Of a stretch of 64,000 nt of DNA, positions 33,165 to 40,721 are shown in pieces. Numbering within the stretch: position 1 is the stretch's first letter; every line of letters begins with the position of its first letter. This stretch comes from Gemmata palustris (GTDB lineage: Bacteria > Planctomycetota > Planctomycetia > Gemmatales > Gemmataceae). The notes beneath the pieces are model-generated. The model was not told where the DNA came from and did not search any database. It worked only from the letters and a program-made list of their open reading frames with translations. The position numbers and the translations under genes are program-made. The stretch covers positions 2,790,001 to 2,854,000 of the forward strand of contig NZ_JAGKQQ010000001.1 in NCBI RefSeq assembly GCF_017939745.1. The letters run 5' to 3'.

Positions 33165-33974
33165 TCAATCATCGAAGCGGTACTTGCCGTGACAGTTGGT
33201 GCAAGCCGCTTCGAGAAGCGTCAGCTTGCTGCGCAGCATTTTGAAGTCCGGGGTCTTCTTCGTCGCCTCGGCCACGATCTCCTTGCTCAGATCGACCGAC
33301 TGCTTGCTGATGGCCTTCCACTCCTTCTCGCTCTCCGGCTTGGTCCGGGCCTTCTCGTTCGGGTTGTGGAGCACGTACTCGTTAATCACCGCGGACCGCA
33401 CCGCCAGAATTTCGACGGCGGCCGGGTCGAGCTTCACCGTGCTCCCCTTCGCGGTCCAGTCCTTCAGATCCTTCTCGATGTTCAGGCCGCTCGGCAGTTT
33501 GAGCACCTGCGTGTTGGTGAACAGCTTCATCGTGGTGGGCATGTACGTCACGTCCTTGTCCTTGGCCGCCTCGAACGCGGGGAGCTTGGGCAGGTCGCCG
33601 CCGGCCTTCCCGGTCCCGGGCTTGATCGCGAGCTTCTTGGCCAGTTCCGCCGCGTCCTTGTACTTCTTCGCGTGGATCGCCTCACCGACCTTGATGACGT
33701 CGGCCTTCAGGGTCGCGTCCCCGAGGACATCGGCGTAGGCGGCGAGGATCAGTGTGATGCCGACGGCCGGCTTCGCGGACCGGGCCGACGGCTCGTCCGA
33801 CTTGGCGAGTTCGTCGAGCCGGGTTTGGAGGAACTTGAGGTCGGCGTCCGCGGCCTTCTTGTACGAATCCTTCGGCAGATCCGGGGTACCGGCCGGCGCC
33901 GGCCCGCTGACGAGGCACAGGCCCGCAGCAGCGACCACGGCGCAGCCGACGAGGGTGCGGAGAGAATTGGTCAC
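33165..33974 (-). CDS. monohaem cytochrome-like exported protein
   Basis: 269 residues with a signal peptide (TNSLRTLVGCAVVAAAGLCLVSGPAPA). It is almost all helical and ends with CTNCHGKYRFDD, a single CxxCH haem site at the extreme C-terminus, as in cytochrome c'-type four-helix proteins, which place haem in the last helix. A distal role or redox partner is unknown. The start is a GTG with AAAGGAGA 8 nt upstream; the frame is open further but lacks a signal at the longer start. Confidence 0.8.
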   Translation of the reverse strand: MTNSLRTLVGCAVVAAAGLCLVSGPAPAGTPDLPKDSYKKAADADLKFLQTRLDELAKSDEPSARSAKPAVGITLILAAYADVLGDATLKADVIKVGEAIHAKKYKDAAELAKKLAIKPGTGKAGGDLPKLPAFEAAKDKDVTYMPTTMKLFTNTQVLKLPSGLNIEKDLKDWTAKGSTVKLDPAAVEILAVRSAVINEYVLHNPNEKARTKPESEKEWKAISKQSVDLSKEIVAEATKKTPDFKMLRSKLTLLEAACTNCHGKYRFDD

Positions 33975-34113
33975 GAACGTGTCTCCTTTTGGGATGCGAA
34001 CGGACGACCAAGGTGGGTAGAAACGGGACCGCGGCGGGTGCCGGCGGTCACGCCCGAGTATTATGGCACCGGTGCCACCAAGAGGGGAGTCCCGCCAGCA
34101 GAAAAGCCGCAAA

Positions 34114-34803
34114 TCACGGGCGCCGATCGGCCCGATCGAACAGTTCGCGGAGCGAGAGGGCGAAACCGGGCAGGATCGTTTCCCCGTCGAGCGTGCCGTC
34201 AACCGGAACGGGCTCCACGGTATTCGGTCCACTGAACACGTTCGCCGACCGCGACTCGGGTTCGATCTCCCAAACGCGCTTCACACCGGCCCTAAAGTAT
34301 TCGTCGCGCTTGCGGGCCATCTCCCGGACCGTATTCGATGCGCTGAGCACCTCAATGACCAAATCGGGAACGATTGCGGGAACTTTGTCGTCGCGCGGTG
34401 GCGGCTTTCCGCCCGGCAAACTCGCCCACGCGATGAACGCCACGTCCGGCGCGCGCCCGATGCCGGGAAGAACTTTCATCACGCCGTCCGGTCCAGAGCA
34501 CATGCCGAGGTCGTTGGTCCGAAGGTAGGCGTAGAGTTCGCCCGCAACAATCATGGCGAGCCACGATTCGTGGAACCCCATCGCCTTCTCCACCAGCGTG
34601 TTATCGACCCACTCGCACGTCGGGCCGCGCCGTTCCTCGTTCACACGAATCAAGTCATCGAACGTCGCCCGGCCCGGTGACGGCTCCAGGCGCACGCGAT
34701 CGGCGGGGATGTCACCGAGTTGCTGTAAGAGGTCAGCGACCGTCCAGCGCGATACGATCGGGGCCGGACGCGGGGGATTGGATAAAGTGGTTGCGGTCGC
34801 CAT
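34114..34803 (-). CDS. Uma2-family (DUF820) endonuclease-like protein
   Basis: 229 residues. The PD-(D/E)XK-type DUF820 core is visible: YLRTNDLGMCSGPDGVMKVLPGIGRAPDVAFI, then VPDLVIEVLSASNT and a KRDEYFRAGVKRVWEIEPE stretch, with the Asp, Glu and Lys of the nuclease motif in order. The family is hugely expanded in cyanobacteria and planctomycetes and its role is unsettled. GAGGAGG lies 6 nt before the ATG at 34803; the longer frame is rejected. Confidence 0.9.
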   Translation of the reverse strand: MATATTLSNPPRPAPIVSRWTVADLLQQLGDIPADRVRLEPSPGRATFDDLIRVNEERRGPTCEWVDNTLVEKAMGFHESWLAMIVAGELYAYLRTNDLGMCSGPDGVMKVLPGIGRAPDVAFIAWASLPGGKPPPRDDKVPAIVPDLVIEVLSASNTVREMARKRDEYFRAGVKRVWEIEPESRSANVFSGPNTVEPVPVDGTLDGETILPGFALSLRELFDRADRRP

Positions 34804-34857
34804 TCGGGTGCCTCCTCGTTGAATTATCAGTCCCGAACCCGCATCACGCAACCGCGG

Positions 34858-35622
34858 TTACGCTTTCCCCAGTACCAAGTCCACGACCCAGCACCCGCGC
34901 ATGTGTGCGCCCGGCGCGCGACAGTGGTTGAGGATGTCGTCCACATCGCACCCGGCGTCCTGCAAGGCATCCGCCAGAATCGGCATCAGTGAGTAATCCC
35001 GAGTCGCGTAGATTGTTCGCGCGAGGCACATCGCGTTGAAGGTGCGCCAGTTCGGGTCGAAATCGATCCACCCGAACGGATCGCCCGCAATCTCGTCCAG
35101 TACGTCTGTGAACCGACCGTCGTGCTCCTCGCGCTTCTGCGCGGCGTCCGCACCGTCACCCGGGGCGAGCGCGAGAAGAACGTTTTGAAAGGTCGGGTGT
35201 CGAGCGTTTTTGCCCTCCGGCCAGTGCGCGAGATAAATCAGCGCGTTCTCCGCTGCACGTTCTTCGGGGGACGGAGAAGGACGAGGCGAGTTCGGGCGCG
35301 GGTACCAGGTGTCCCAAATGGACCAGTGTTCGAGCCAACTGTAACCTTCCCAGACCTCGGGGATGCCCTTGCACGGTGCCCCCGGCGAAGGGCCATCAAC
35401 GATGATTTCGGTCTGCTCGAACGCTTCCCGGTGCCACGGCTCCGGGCACAGCGCCAGAACTTTCCGAACGCACGCGATTGCAAACAGCCGCCACTTCCGG
35501 TCCGAAATGTCCGTTTCGACCGCGAGCAGTTCGGAACAGCTTGTTGCGGCCCGCCACGCCTGTTCCGCGTGCCACAATTTTGCAGATCGCGACTGGCGCC
35601 GGCGATCGGATCGCTTGGCCAT
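34858..35622 (-). CDS. tandem paralogue 2 of an unknown Gemmata-type family
   Basis: About 254 residues. The N-terminus is basic, then WRLFAIACVRKVLALCPEPWHREAFEQTE. The C-terminus (DYSLMPILADALQDAGCDVD, then DILNHCRAPGAHMRGCWVVDLVLGKA) is nearly the same as that of the next gene at 35663-36295. It has no membrane helix or signal peptide. I know this C-terminus as one of a large family in Gemmataceae with no assigned function. The ATG at 35622 is preferred to a GTG two codons upstream. Confidence 0.8.
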   Translation of the reverse strand: MAKRSDRRRQSRSAKLWHAEQAWRAATSCSELLAVETDISDRKWRLFAIACVRKVLALCPEPWHREAFEQTEIIVDGPSPGAPCKGIPEVWEGYSWLEHWSIWDTWYPRPNSPRPSPSPEERAAENALIYLAHWPEGKNARHPTFQNVLLALAPGDGADAAQKREEHDGRFTDVLDEIAGDPFGWIDFDPNWRTFNAMCLARTIYATRDYSLMPILADALQDAGCDVDDILNHCRAPGAHMRGCWVVDLVLGKA

Positions 35623-35662
35623 ACTCACCCCCGGCCTTTACTGTGGCAAACGGGGCGCGGAG

Positions 35663-36295
35663 TTATGATCTTCCGAGCACAAGATCAACCACCCAGCACC
35701 CCCGAACATGGAGGCTCTCACCGTGGCAGTGGTTCAGGATGTCCGCGTTGCTGCACCCGGCGTCCTGAAGCGCGTCCGCCAGAATGGGCAGCGCGCTAAA
35801 CTCGCGCGACTCGTACATCTGCTGTGCGAGCAGAGTGGCCGTTTCCGTGCGCCACCGCTTGTCGAACTTCACCCTCTTGAACGGGTTGCCCGAAATGTCG
35901 CGGAAGATACGGGCCTTGATGAGTTGATAGGCGCGGTACGTTACGCCCTGATCGTCGGCCCGGGGTGAGAAACCGAAGTCGTTGCCACAAAAGCCGTTCA
36001 CACAGTCACCCATTTGGACGGAGTTCGCCCAGAGTAGATAACTCGCAGGCGTGCCGCCAATGATTGAACGAGCCTCATCGAAGAGCGCTTCCAGTTGATT
36101 CTTGTGCGCGCGTCCGTCGACGAATTGCTCCGCGAGTTCCGCGGCGTGTCGAACCAACGGATTGGTGATACGGTCCCAGTTGTGCCGGCACCATGCGACC
36201 ATGAAGAGTCTCAGTTTACGCGCCGACATCTTTTTCGCTGCATAACCCGCCAATTGGCGCGCGTCCGCCGATCCGAACCACTCCTCTTCGGTCAT
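35663..36295 (-). CDS. tandem paralogue 1 of an unknown Gemmata-type family
   Basis: 210 residues: MTEEEWFGSADARQLAGYAAKKMSARKLRLFMVAWCRHNW at the start, a Cys/Gly patch (GDCVNGFCGNDFG) and the conserved end EFSALPILADALQDAGCSNADILNHC, HVRGCWVVDLVLGRS. The start resembles the common 'MTEAEWL...RKLRLFA.ACCRR' proteins of Gemmata. The two paralogues lie 40 nt apart in one direction and probably form one transcript. The function is unknown. Confidence 0.82.
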   Translation of the reverse strand: MTEEEWFGSADARQLAGYAAKKMSARKLRLFMVAWCRHNWDRITNPLVRHAAELAEQFVDGRAHKNQLEALFDEARSIIGGTPASYLLWANSVQMGDCVNGFCGNDFGFSPRADDQGVTYRAYQLIKARIFRDISGNPFKRVKFDKRWRTETATLLAQQMYESREFSALPILADALQDAGCSNADILNHCHGESLHVRGCWVVDLVLGRS

Positions 36296-36348
36296 TGTCC
36301 GTTCCCCATCGGCTAACCGGCCGCGCCGACCTGTTGTAAAGTAATTTC

Positions 36349-37455
36349 ATGACGAACGCGAACGCCGAACTCCCCCCGCCGCCCGTCCAGTACCGCGAGC
36401 CGGTGTCCATTGGGACAATCAAACTCGCCTCGCGGTTCAACCTCGCGCCGCTCGCGGGGTACACCAATCTCCCGTTTCGCCTGTCCGTTCGCGAACTCGG
36501 CGGGGTCGGGCTCTGCACCACGGACCTCATCAACGCCCGCGCGATCGTCGACGGCATTCAGAAGACGATGATTCTGCTCGCCACGGACCCGGCCGAGCGC
36601 CCGCTGTTCGTGCAGATATTCGGCTCGAAAGCCCACGAGATGGCCGGCGCCGCGAAGTGGCTCGTCGAGCGCAAACTCGCCGACGGCATCGACATTAACA
36701 TGGGCTGCCCCGTGCGGAAGGTGGTGAAGACCGGCGGCGGGTCGTCCATGATGTGCGACACCACCGGCGCGACCGTCGATCTCGTCCGGCAGGTGGTCGA
36801 GGCCGTGCCGGTTCCGGTGAGTGTGAAAATGCGCCTGGGCTGGGACGACGACAACCTGAGCGCCCCGTACTTCGCGCGCGAGTTCGAGAAGGTCGGCGTC
36901 GCGGCGCTCACCATCCACGGTCGGACGCGCGAGCAGGGGTTCTCCGGGGGCGTGAATCACGAGGGCATCCGGCGCGTCGTGGAAGCGGTCGAGCGCATCC
37001 CGGTGTTCGGCAACGGCGACGTGCGCTCGGTGTGGGACGCGGCCCGGATGATTGCCGATACCGGCTGCCACGGCATCGCGATGGGGCGCGGCGCGCTCGC
37101 GAACCCGTGGATATTCCGCCAGTTCGATTCGTGGGTGCGCACGGGCGATCCCGGCCCGCGCGGAACTTATGCGGAGCGCCTCGCGTTCATGCGGCTCCAC
37201 CTGCGGCGATTGGTCGAGTGGAAGGGGAGCGAGAAGAACGGCTGCGTCCACTTCCGCAAGGTCGCGACGTGGTACACGAAGGCGCTCCGGTTCCCGAAGC
37301 GCGTTCAACAACAACTCGTGATGCTCTCGGGTTTGGACGAATTCGAGGCGATCATCGCGCCGTTCGCGTCCGGTTCAGCGCCCGAAGGGTGGAGCGAGTA
37401 CGACTCCCAGCAAGCACACATCGCGGTCCCCGCCGGACCGATCGCACACTGGTAG
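36349..37455 (+). CDS. dus: tRNA-dihydrouridine synthase
   Basis: 368 residues of the FMN-dependent Dus family that reduces uridines in tRNA D-loops. It has LAPLAGYTNLPFRLSVRELGG, the catalytic Cys in DINMGCPVRKVVKTGGGSSMM, TIHGRTREQGFSG and the phosphate-binding NGDVRS with GIAMGRGALANPWIF. The subtype (DusB-like) is a guess. It is divergent from the paralogue pair with a 53-bp gap. Confidence 0.95.
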   Translation: MTNANAELPPPPVQYREPVSIGTIKLASRFNLAPLAGYTNLPFRLSVRELGGVGLCTTDLINARAIVDGIQKTMILLATDPAERPLFVQIFGSKAHEMAGAAKWLVERKLADGIDINMGCPVRKVVKTGGGSSMMCDTTGATVDLVRQVVEAVPVPVSVKMRLGWDDDNLSAPYFAREFEKVGVAALTIHGRTREQGFSGGVNHEGIRRVVEAVERIPVFGNGDVRSVWDAARMIADTGCHGIAMGRGALANPWIFRQFDSWVRTGDPGPRGTYAERLAFMRLHLRRLVEWKGSEKNGCVHFRKVATWYTKALRFPKRVQQQLVMLSGLDEFEAIIAPFASGSAPEGWSEYDSQQAHIAVPAGPIAHW

Positions 37456-37521
37456 GTACCCACGCCAAGTCGGGTGCAAGTGACCCACCGCCCTTGCGGG
37501 CGGGGTTCACCAAGCGGTCGA

Positions 37522-38895
37522 TCACGCGAAGAGAGCGATCAGGTCGGTCACGCTCGTCAGTTTCTCCAAGTCCCAGCAGCGCGCGAGGATCTCATCCGCC
37601 TTGGCTTTGCCGTACTTCGGTTCCGCGACGCGGCGGAACTTCGTTTCGACTTCCGCGTCCGTCATCGGGTTCCCGGCGTGGCCGCGCGGGAACTCGACTT
37701 CCTTCACCAGCGTGCGGCCGTCGGTCAGCGTCACCGTGATGCGGTTCGGGATGCCGGTCGGGTACCGCGGGTCGAGCGTCCCGTCGTGGCGGATCTTCAC
37801 CTTCCCCGTGAACGCGACCAGCTTCGGGTTCGTGAAGTGGTCGTCGTCGAACGTTTCCAGGTACACGTCGCCGTCGTGAAGGGCCGCGGCAGTACAGTAC
37901 GGCAGACTGTGGTCGGCCGTCTCGCGGGTCTTCGGCGCCCACGCTTCCGGGTATTTGCCGATGATGTTGTAACTCGCCTCGAACGTCGCGATGTCGATGC
38001 TCGCGACCTGCGACACATCGCCCTTCAGTTCCGCGCGGATCTGGAGCGCGGCGTCGATGGCGCTCTGGGAGTGGTACTCGGCCGGCCAGAACTTGATGTA
38101 CGTCTTGTTAATCATGAACCCGTCGGCGTTGCCCGGTTCACTGCCGAAGGGCGCCGGGGTGAAGACCTCGCGCGCCACCAGCTTGAAGAACCCGAGGTCG
38201 CCCTCGAAAATCGGGGCGGGACCGGTCATCCCATCAGCCGCGAGGGTGGCCGCGAACACGCCGTTGCGGGCCGCGTTCGCGAACGCGCAGCCCTTCCACA
38301 TGCTCAACTCGCCCGACCGCGTTTGGCGCAGCGCGACGTTGCACACCCCCGCCAGCCCGACGGTGTGCGTGAGCTTCGTCACATCGAGCTTCATCAGCTT
38401 CGCGGCGGCCACGGCCGAAGAAATCGCGCCGTAGGTGACGTGGTCGATGCCGTGCTTGCGGAGGCTGGCCGCGTCGCAGAACCGGCACTGGATCTCGTAA
38501 GCGAGTACGGCCGCGGTGATGAGATCCTTACCGCCGGCGCCGACCGATTCGCCCACCGCGAGTACGGCAGCGAGGTTATCGCTGGGGTGCGCGGGTTCTT
38601 TGCTCAGGTAGGTGTCATTGAAGTCGAGGTACCGAATGAGCAGCCCGTTCACGAACGTGGCCCACTCGACGCTCGATTTGCCCCCCGCGAGGATCGACGC
38701 CCCGGGGTTGCTCGACACGCGGGCCGCGCACTTCTTCGCGATCGCGTAGGCGTCCGACGGCATCGCACCGATGGCGGTGGCGAAGGAGTCGATGAACCGC
38801 CGCTTCACCTCGTGAACGGCTTCCTTCGTGAGCTTGTCGAACGTGAGGTCGTGTGCGTAACCGGCCAGCCGTGCGGCGAGCGTTTGAGGGGGCAT
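37522..38895 (-). CDS. MmgE/PrpD family protein
   Basis: About 457 residues. The family start (LAARLAGYAHDLTFDKLTKEAVHEVKRRFIDSFATAIGAMPSD) is followed by the typical NDTYLSKEPAHPSDNLAAVLAVGE, VLAYEIQCRF and HTVGLAG motifs. Relatives include 2-methylcitrate dehydratase and immune-responsive cis-aconitate decarboxylase; the substrate cannot be assigned. ATGs at 38904 and 38895 are both possible; AGGG lies 9 nt before the second. Frames open much further upstream overlap the epimerase gene and are shadows. No other methylcitrate-cycle gene is near. Confidence 0.92.
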   Translation of the reverse strand: MPPQTLAARLAGYAHDLTFDKLTKEAVHEVKRRFIDSFATAIGAMPSDAYAIAKKCAARVSSNPGASILAGGKSSVEWATFVNGLLIRYLDFNDTYLSKEPAHPSDNLAAVLAVGESVGAGGKDLITAAVLAYEIQCRFCDAASLRKHGIDHVTYGAISSAVAAAKLMKLDVTKLTHTVGLAGVCNVALRQTRSGELSMWKGCAFANAARNGVFAATLAADGMTGPAPIFEGDLGFFKLVAREVFTPAPFGSEPGNADGFMINKTYIKFWPAEYHSQSAIDAALQIRAELKGDVSQVASIDIATFEASYNIIGKYPEAWAPKTRETADHSLPYCTAAALHDGDVYLETFDDDHFTNPKLVAFTGKVKIRHDGTLDPRYPTGIPNRITVTLTDGRTLVKEVEFPRGHAGNPMTDAEVETKFRRVAEPKYGKAKADEILARCWDLEKLTSVTDLIALFA

Positions 38896-38978
38896 CGCGA
38901 ACATCCCTATCGAGGTAACGAATCGTTGGGATGTTGTACGGAAGCGAAACGACGGCGTGCGGCGCGTTCCCGGCGCCG

Positions 38979-39812
38979 TTAAGCCGCGACTCGGACCTGC
39001 GAACCGGCACCCGCGCGAAGGAACTCGCGGTACCACGTGAGCGTTTCGGTCACGGCCTCGCAGAACGACCGCGCCGGCGCCCATCCGAGCGGGTTCGCGG
39101 GGGGAGCGGATTCGGTCCACCCAGGGGCCGCCCCTGCAAACTCCGCGCGAAACGCGACCGCAATCTGCCGGTCGCTCATCTGCCAGCCGCTTCGGAACGG
39201 GTAGTCTCCGGGTCCGTGCTTCGCAACGTCTTCGGCCACGCGCAGGCACGCACGGGCCGCGTCTCGCACGAACACGAGGTCGTTCGCCGGGCCGTCGGGG
39301 GGAAGCGTAAAGCCTCCTGAGATAAGACCGAGCGCGGCCGCGGGCACCGTGCGGAACAACTTTCGGTCGCCGGGGCCGAACACCGCTCCGAACCGCGCGA
39401 CGCTCAGCCCGTCTGCGTGTGTTTCTGCCGTGCGCGCGAGCGCAATTTGCTGCAGCGGGCGCGCGGTCACGACCGGGACGCGGCGCGAATACAGATTCGC
39501 GGCCTGGAGAACCGCGGGGGTACTTCGGTCTTCACCAAACGGGTCAGATGAGCAGAGATGAAAGACGGCGGAGACTTCGTGAACGGCCATCGCGGAGTGT
39601 AGCCGGAACACGTTATCCGCACGTCCGCGGATAAAATGCACGCGCCCGCCCGGCCCCGAACCGAAGATGTCACTCTCGGCGCGTTCGTGGACCAACCCCA
39701 CGACTTCCGCACCCGCGGCAAGCAATTCGCGCGCGACTGCGCCGCCCAGGAACCCGGTATACCCGGTCACGAGCACCCGTCGTCCACGCCACGAAGATGT
39801 TTCTACAGCCAT
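38979..39812 (-). CDS. NAD-dependent epimerase/dehydratase-like protein
   Basis: 277 residues. The Rossmann start RRVLVTGYTGFLGGAVARELLAAGAEVVGLV holds the G-x-x-G-x-x-G motif, and FHLCSSDPFGED sits where the active-site Ser/Thr is expected. I see no clear YxxxK: the equivalent region reads NLYSRRVPVVTARPLQQIALARTAETH and is shortened. The protein is shorter than the usual 310-350 residues. It may bind NAD(P) and a sugar nucleotide without standard dehydratase activity. GGAGG lies about 8 nt before the ATG. Confidence 0.8.
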   Translation of the reverse strand: MAVETSSWRGRRVLVTGYTGFLGGAVARELLAAGAEVVGLVHERAESDIFGSGPGGRVHFIRGRADNVFRLHSAMAVHEVSAVFHLCSSDPFGEDRSTPAVLQAANLYSRRVPVVTARPLQQIALARTAETHADGLSVARFGAVFGPGDRKLFRTVPAAALGLISGGFTLPPDGPANDLVFVRDAARACLRVAEDVAKHGPGDYPFRSGWQMSDRQIAVAFRAEFAGAAPGWTESAPPANPLGWAPARSFCEAVTETLTWYREFLRAGAGSQVRVAA

Positions 39813-40144
39813 GAGGTCGCCTCCGTGCGCTCGCGTCTGTGGGCTCTTCCCAGGCTAACGCGGGGTCGCATGGTGGGTCAAGTGGAAGGCACGGTACGTT
39901 CGCTCGCGCTTACACCGGATACCAGATCGGTCATGCTTTCCTGGCAAGGGTGACGTCAGACGATGAGGACGGGTCCGGAACAGTTACTGCTTTGGGTTGT
40001 GTTAACGCTGTGGAAATTCTTGAATTGTCTGCGAATTCCGATCCGTCGCACTAACTTCTTAAACCGGGATCGCGCGTTCAAATCGGGCCCGCATACCGCC
40101 GGGGGTAAAATCCCGGCGGTTGTTCGTTTCAGATACACGTCTGC
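39813..40144. other. intergenic region with hairpin
   Basis: 332 bp. It holds one hairpin at 40096-40119 (CCGCCGGG and CCCGGCGG around GGTAAAAT), which lies 25 nt past the stop of the minus-strand gene at 40145 and may end its transcript. A short reading frame at 39963-40241 overlaps that gene antisense and is not supported. Around 40050-40090 the sequence looks faintly tRNA-like (GTTCAAATC) but the arms do not pair. Confidence 0.55.
40096..40119 (-). terminator. hairpin downstream of the Pro-rich protein gene
   Basis: Perfect 8-bp arms CCGCCGGG / CCCGGCGG with an AT-rich 8-nt loop. On the minus strand it follows the stop of the 40145-40564 gene by about 25 nt. No T-run is visible downstream on that strand. 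Confidence 0.5.
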
Positions 40145-40564
40145 TCAGCGACAAAACAACCCGGTGCGTGATTTCCCGTGGAAGATCGGAGTACGCGAAA
40201 CCGGACCGACGGGTGCGACGGCGCCCGTCGTTTCCGGGTAGACCATCGTGAACGCCCCGCTCTGGCGCGTCACCCCATCGGTCCCACCGAGCAACCAGTG
40301 ACCGGTGTCGTAGGGGTAGAGCCCGTACACCCCGACCACCAAGCCGCCACTCTTGTAGAAGGGAATCGCCGGACCGGGCGGCGTGCCCGGGGGTACGAAC
40401 ACGTTCGGCGCGGGTGAGCCGATCGCCGGAGCCACGAGGGTCGGGTGAACCGCGACCGGCGGGGGCGGCGGAGGTGGGGTCGAGGGCTGTTGGGGCGGCG
40501 GTTGGGCGCCGGCCGAAAGGCCGAGCGCCGCGACCAGACCGGCCGCGATCACGAATCGCTTCAT
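40145..40564 (-). CDS. small exported Pro-rich protein
   Basis: 139 residues: signal peptide (MKRFVIAAGLVAALGLSAGA), a Pro/Gln/Ser linker (QPPPQQPSTPPPPPPP) and a Gly-rich hydrophobic domain (YKSGGLVVGVYGLYPYDTGHWLLGG). The order of signal, Pro-tail and Gly patch suggests a cell-envelope or surface protein. No family is recognised. The ATG has no strong ribosome site (GAGGACGC lies near). Confidence 0.7.
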   Translation of the reverse strand: MKRFVIAAGLVAALGLSAGAQPPPQQPSTPPPPPPPVAVHPTLVAPAIGSPAPNVFVPPGTPPGPAIPFYKSGGLVVGVYGLYPYDTGHWLLGGTDGVTRQSGAFTMVYPETTGAVAPVGPVSRTPIFHGKSRTGLFCR

Positions 40565-40721
40565 TGGTGCGTCCTCACGGGTGAAGCAGACCCTTCCAGT
40601 CTGCGCGCGACTCGCCCCGCGAGCACACTCGATATCTACCCGCGCGCTCGATCCAAGAGAGCGCGCGCTGCGCGAGTCCGCACCACCGGCACAATCGCGC
40701 TCTCAGCGCGCCATCGTTTTC

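Noticed and set aside
40060-40140. Possible tRNA (GTTCAAATC and a short hairpin)
   Set aside because: The bases around GTTCAAATC do not form a T-stem, and no acceptor or anticodon arm pairs.
39963-40241. 92-codon plus-strand frame
   Set aside because: It overlaps the Pro-rich protein gene antisense and has no ribosome site or family.
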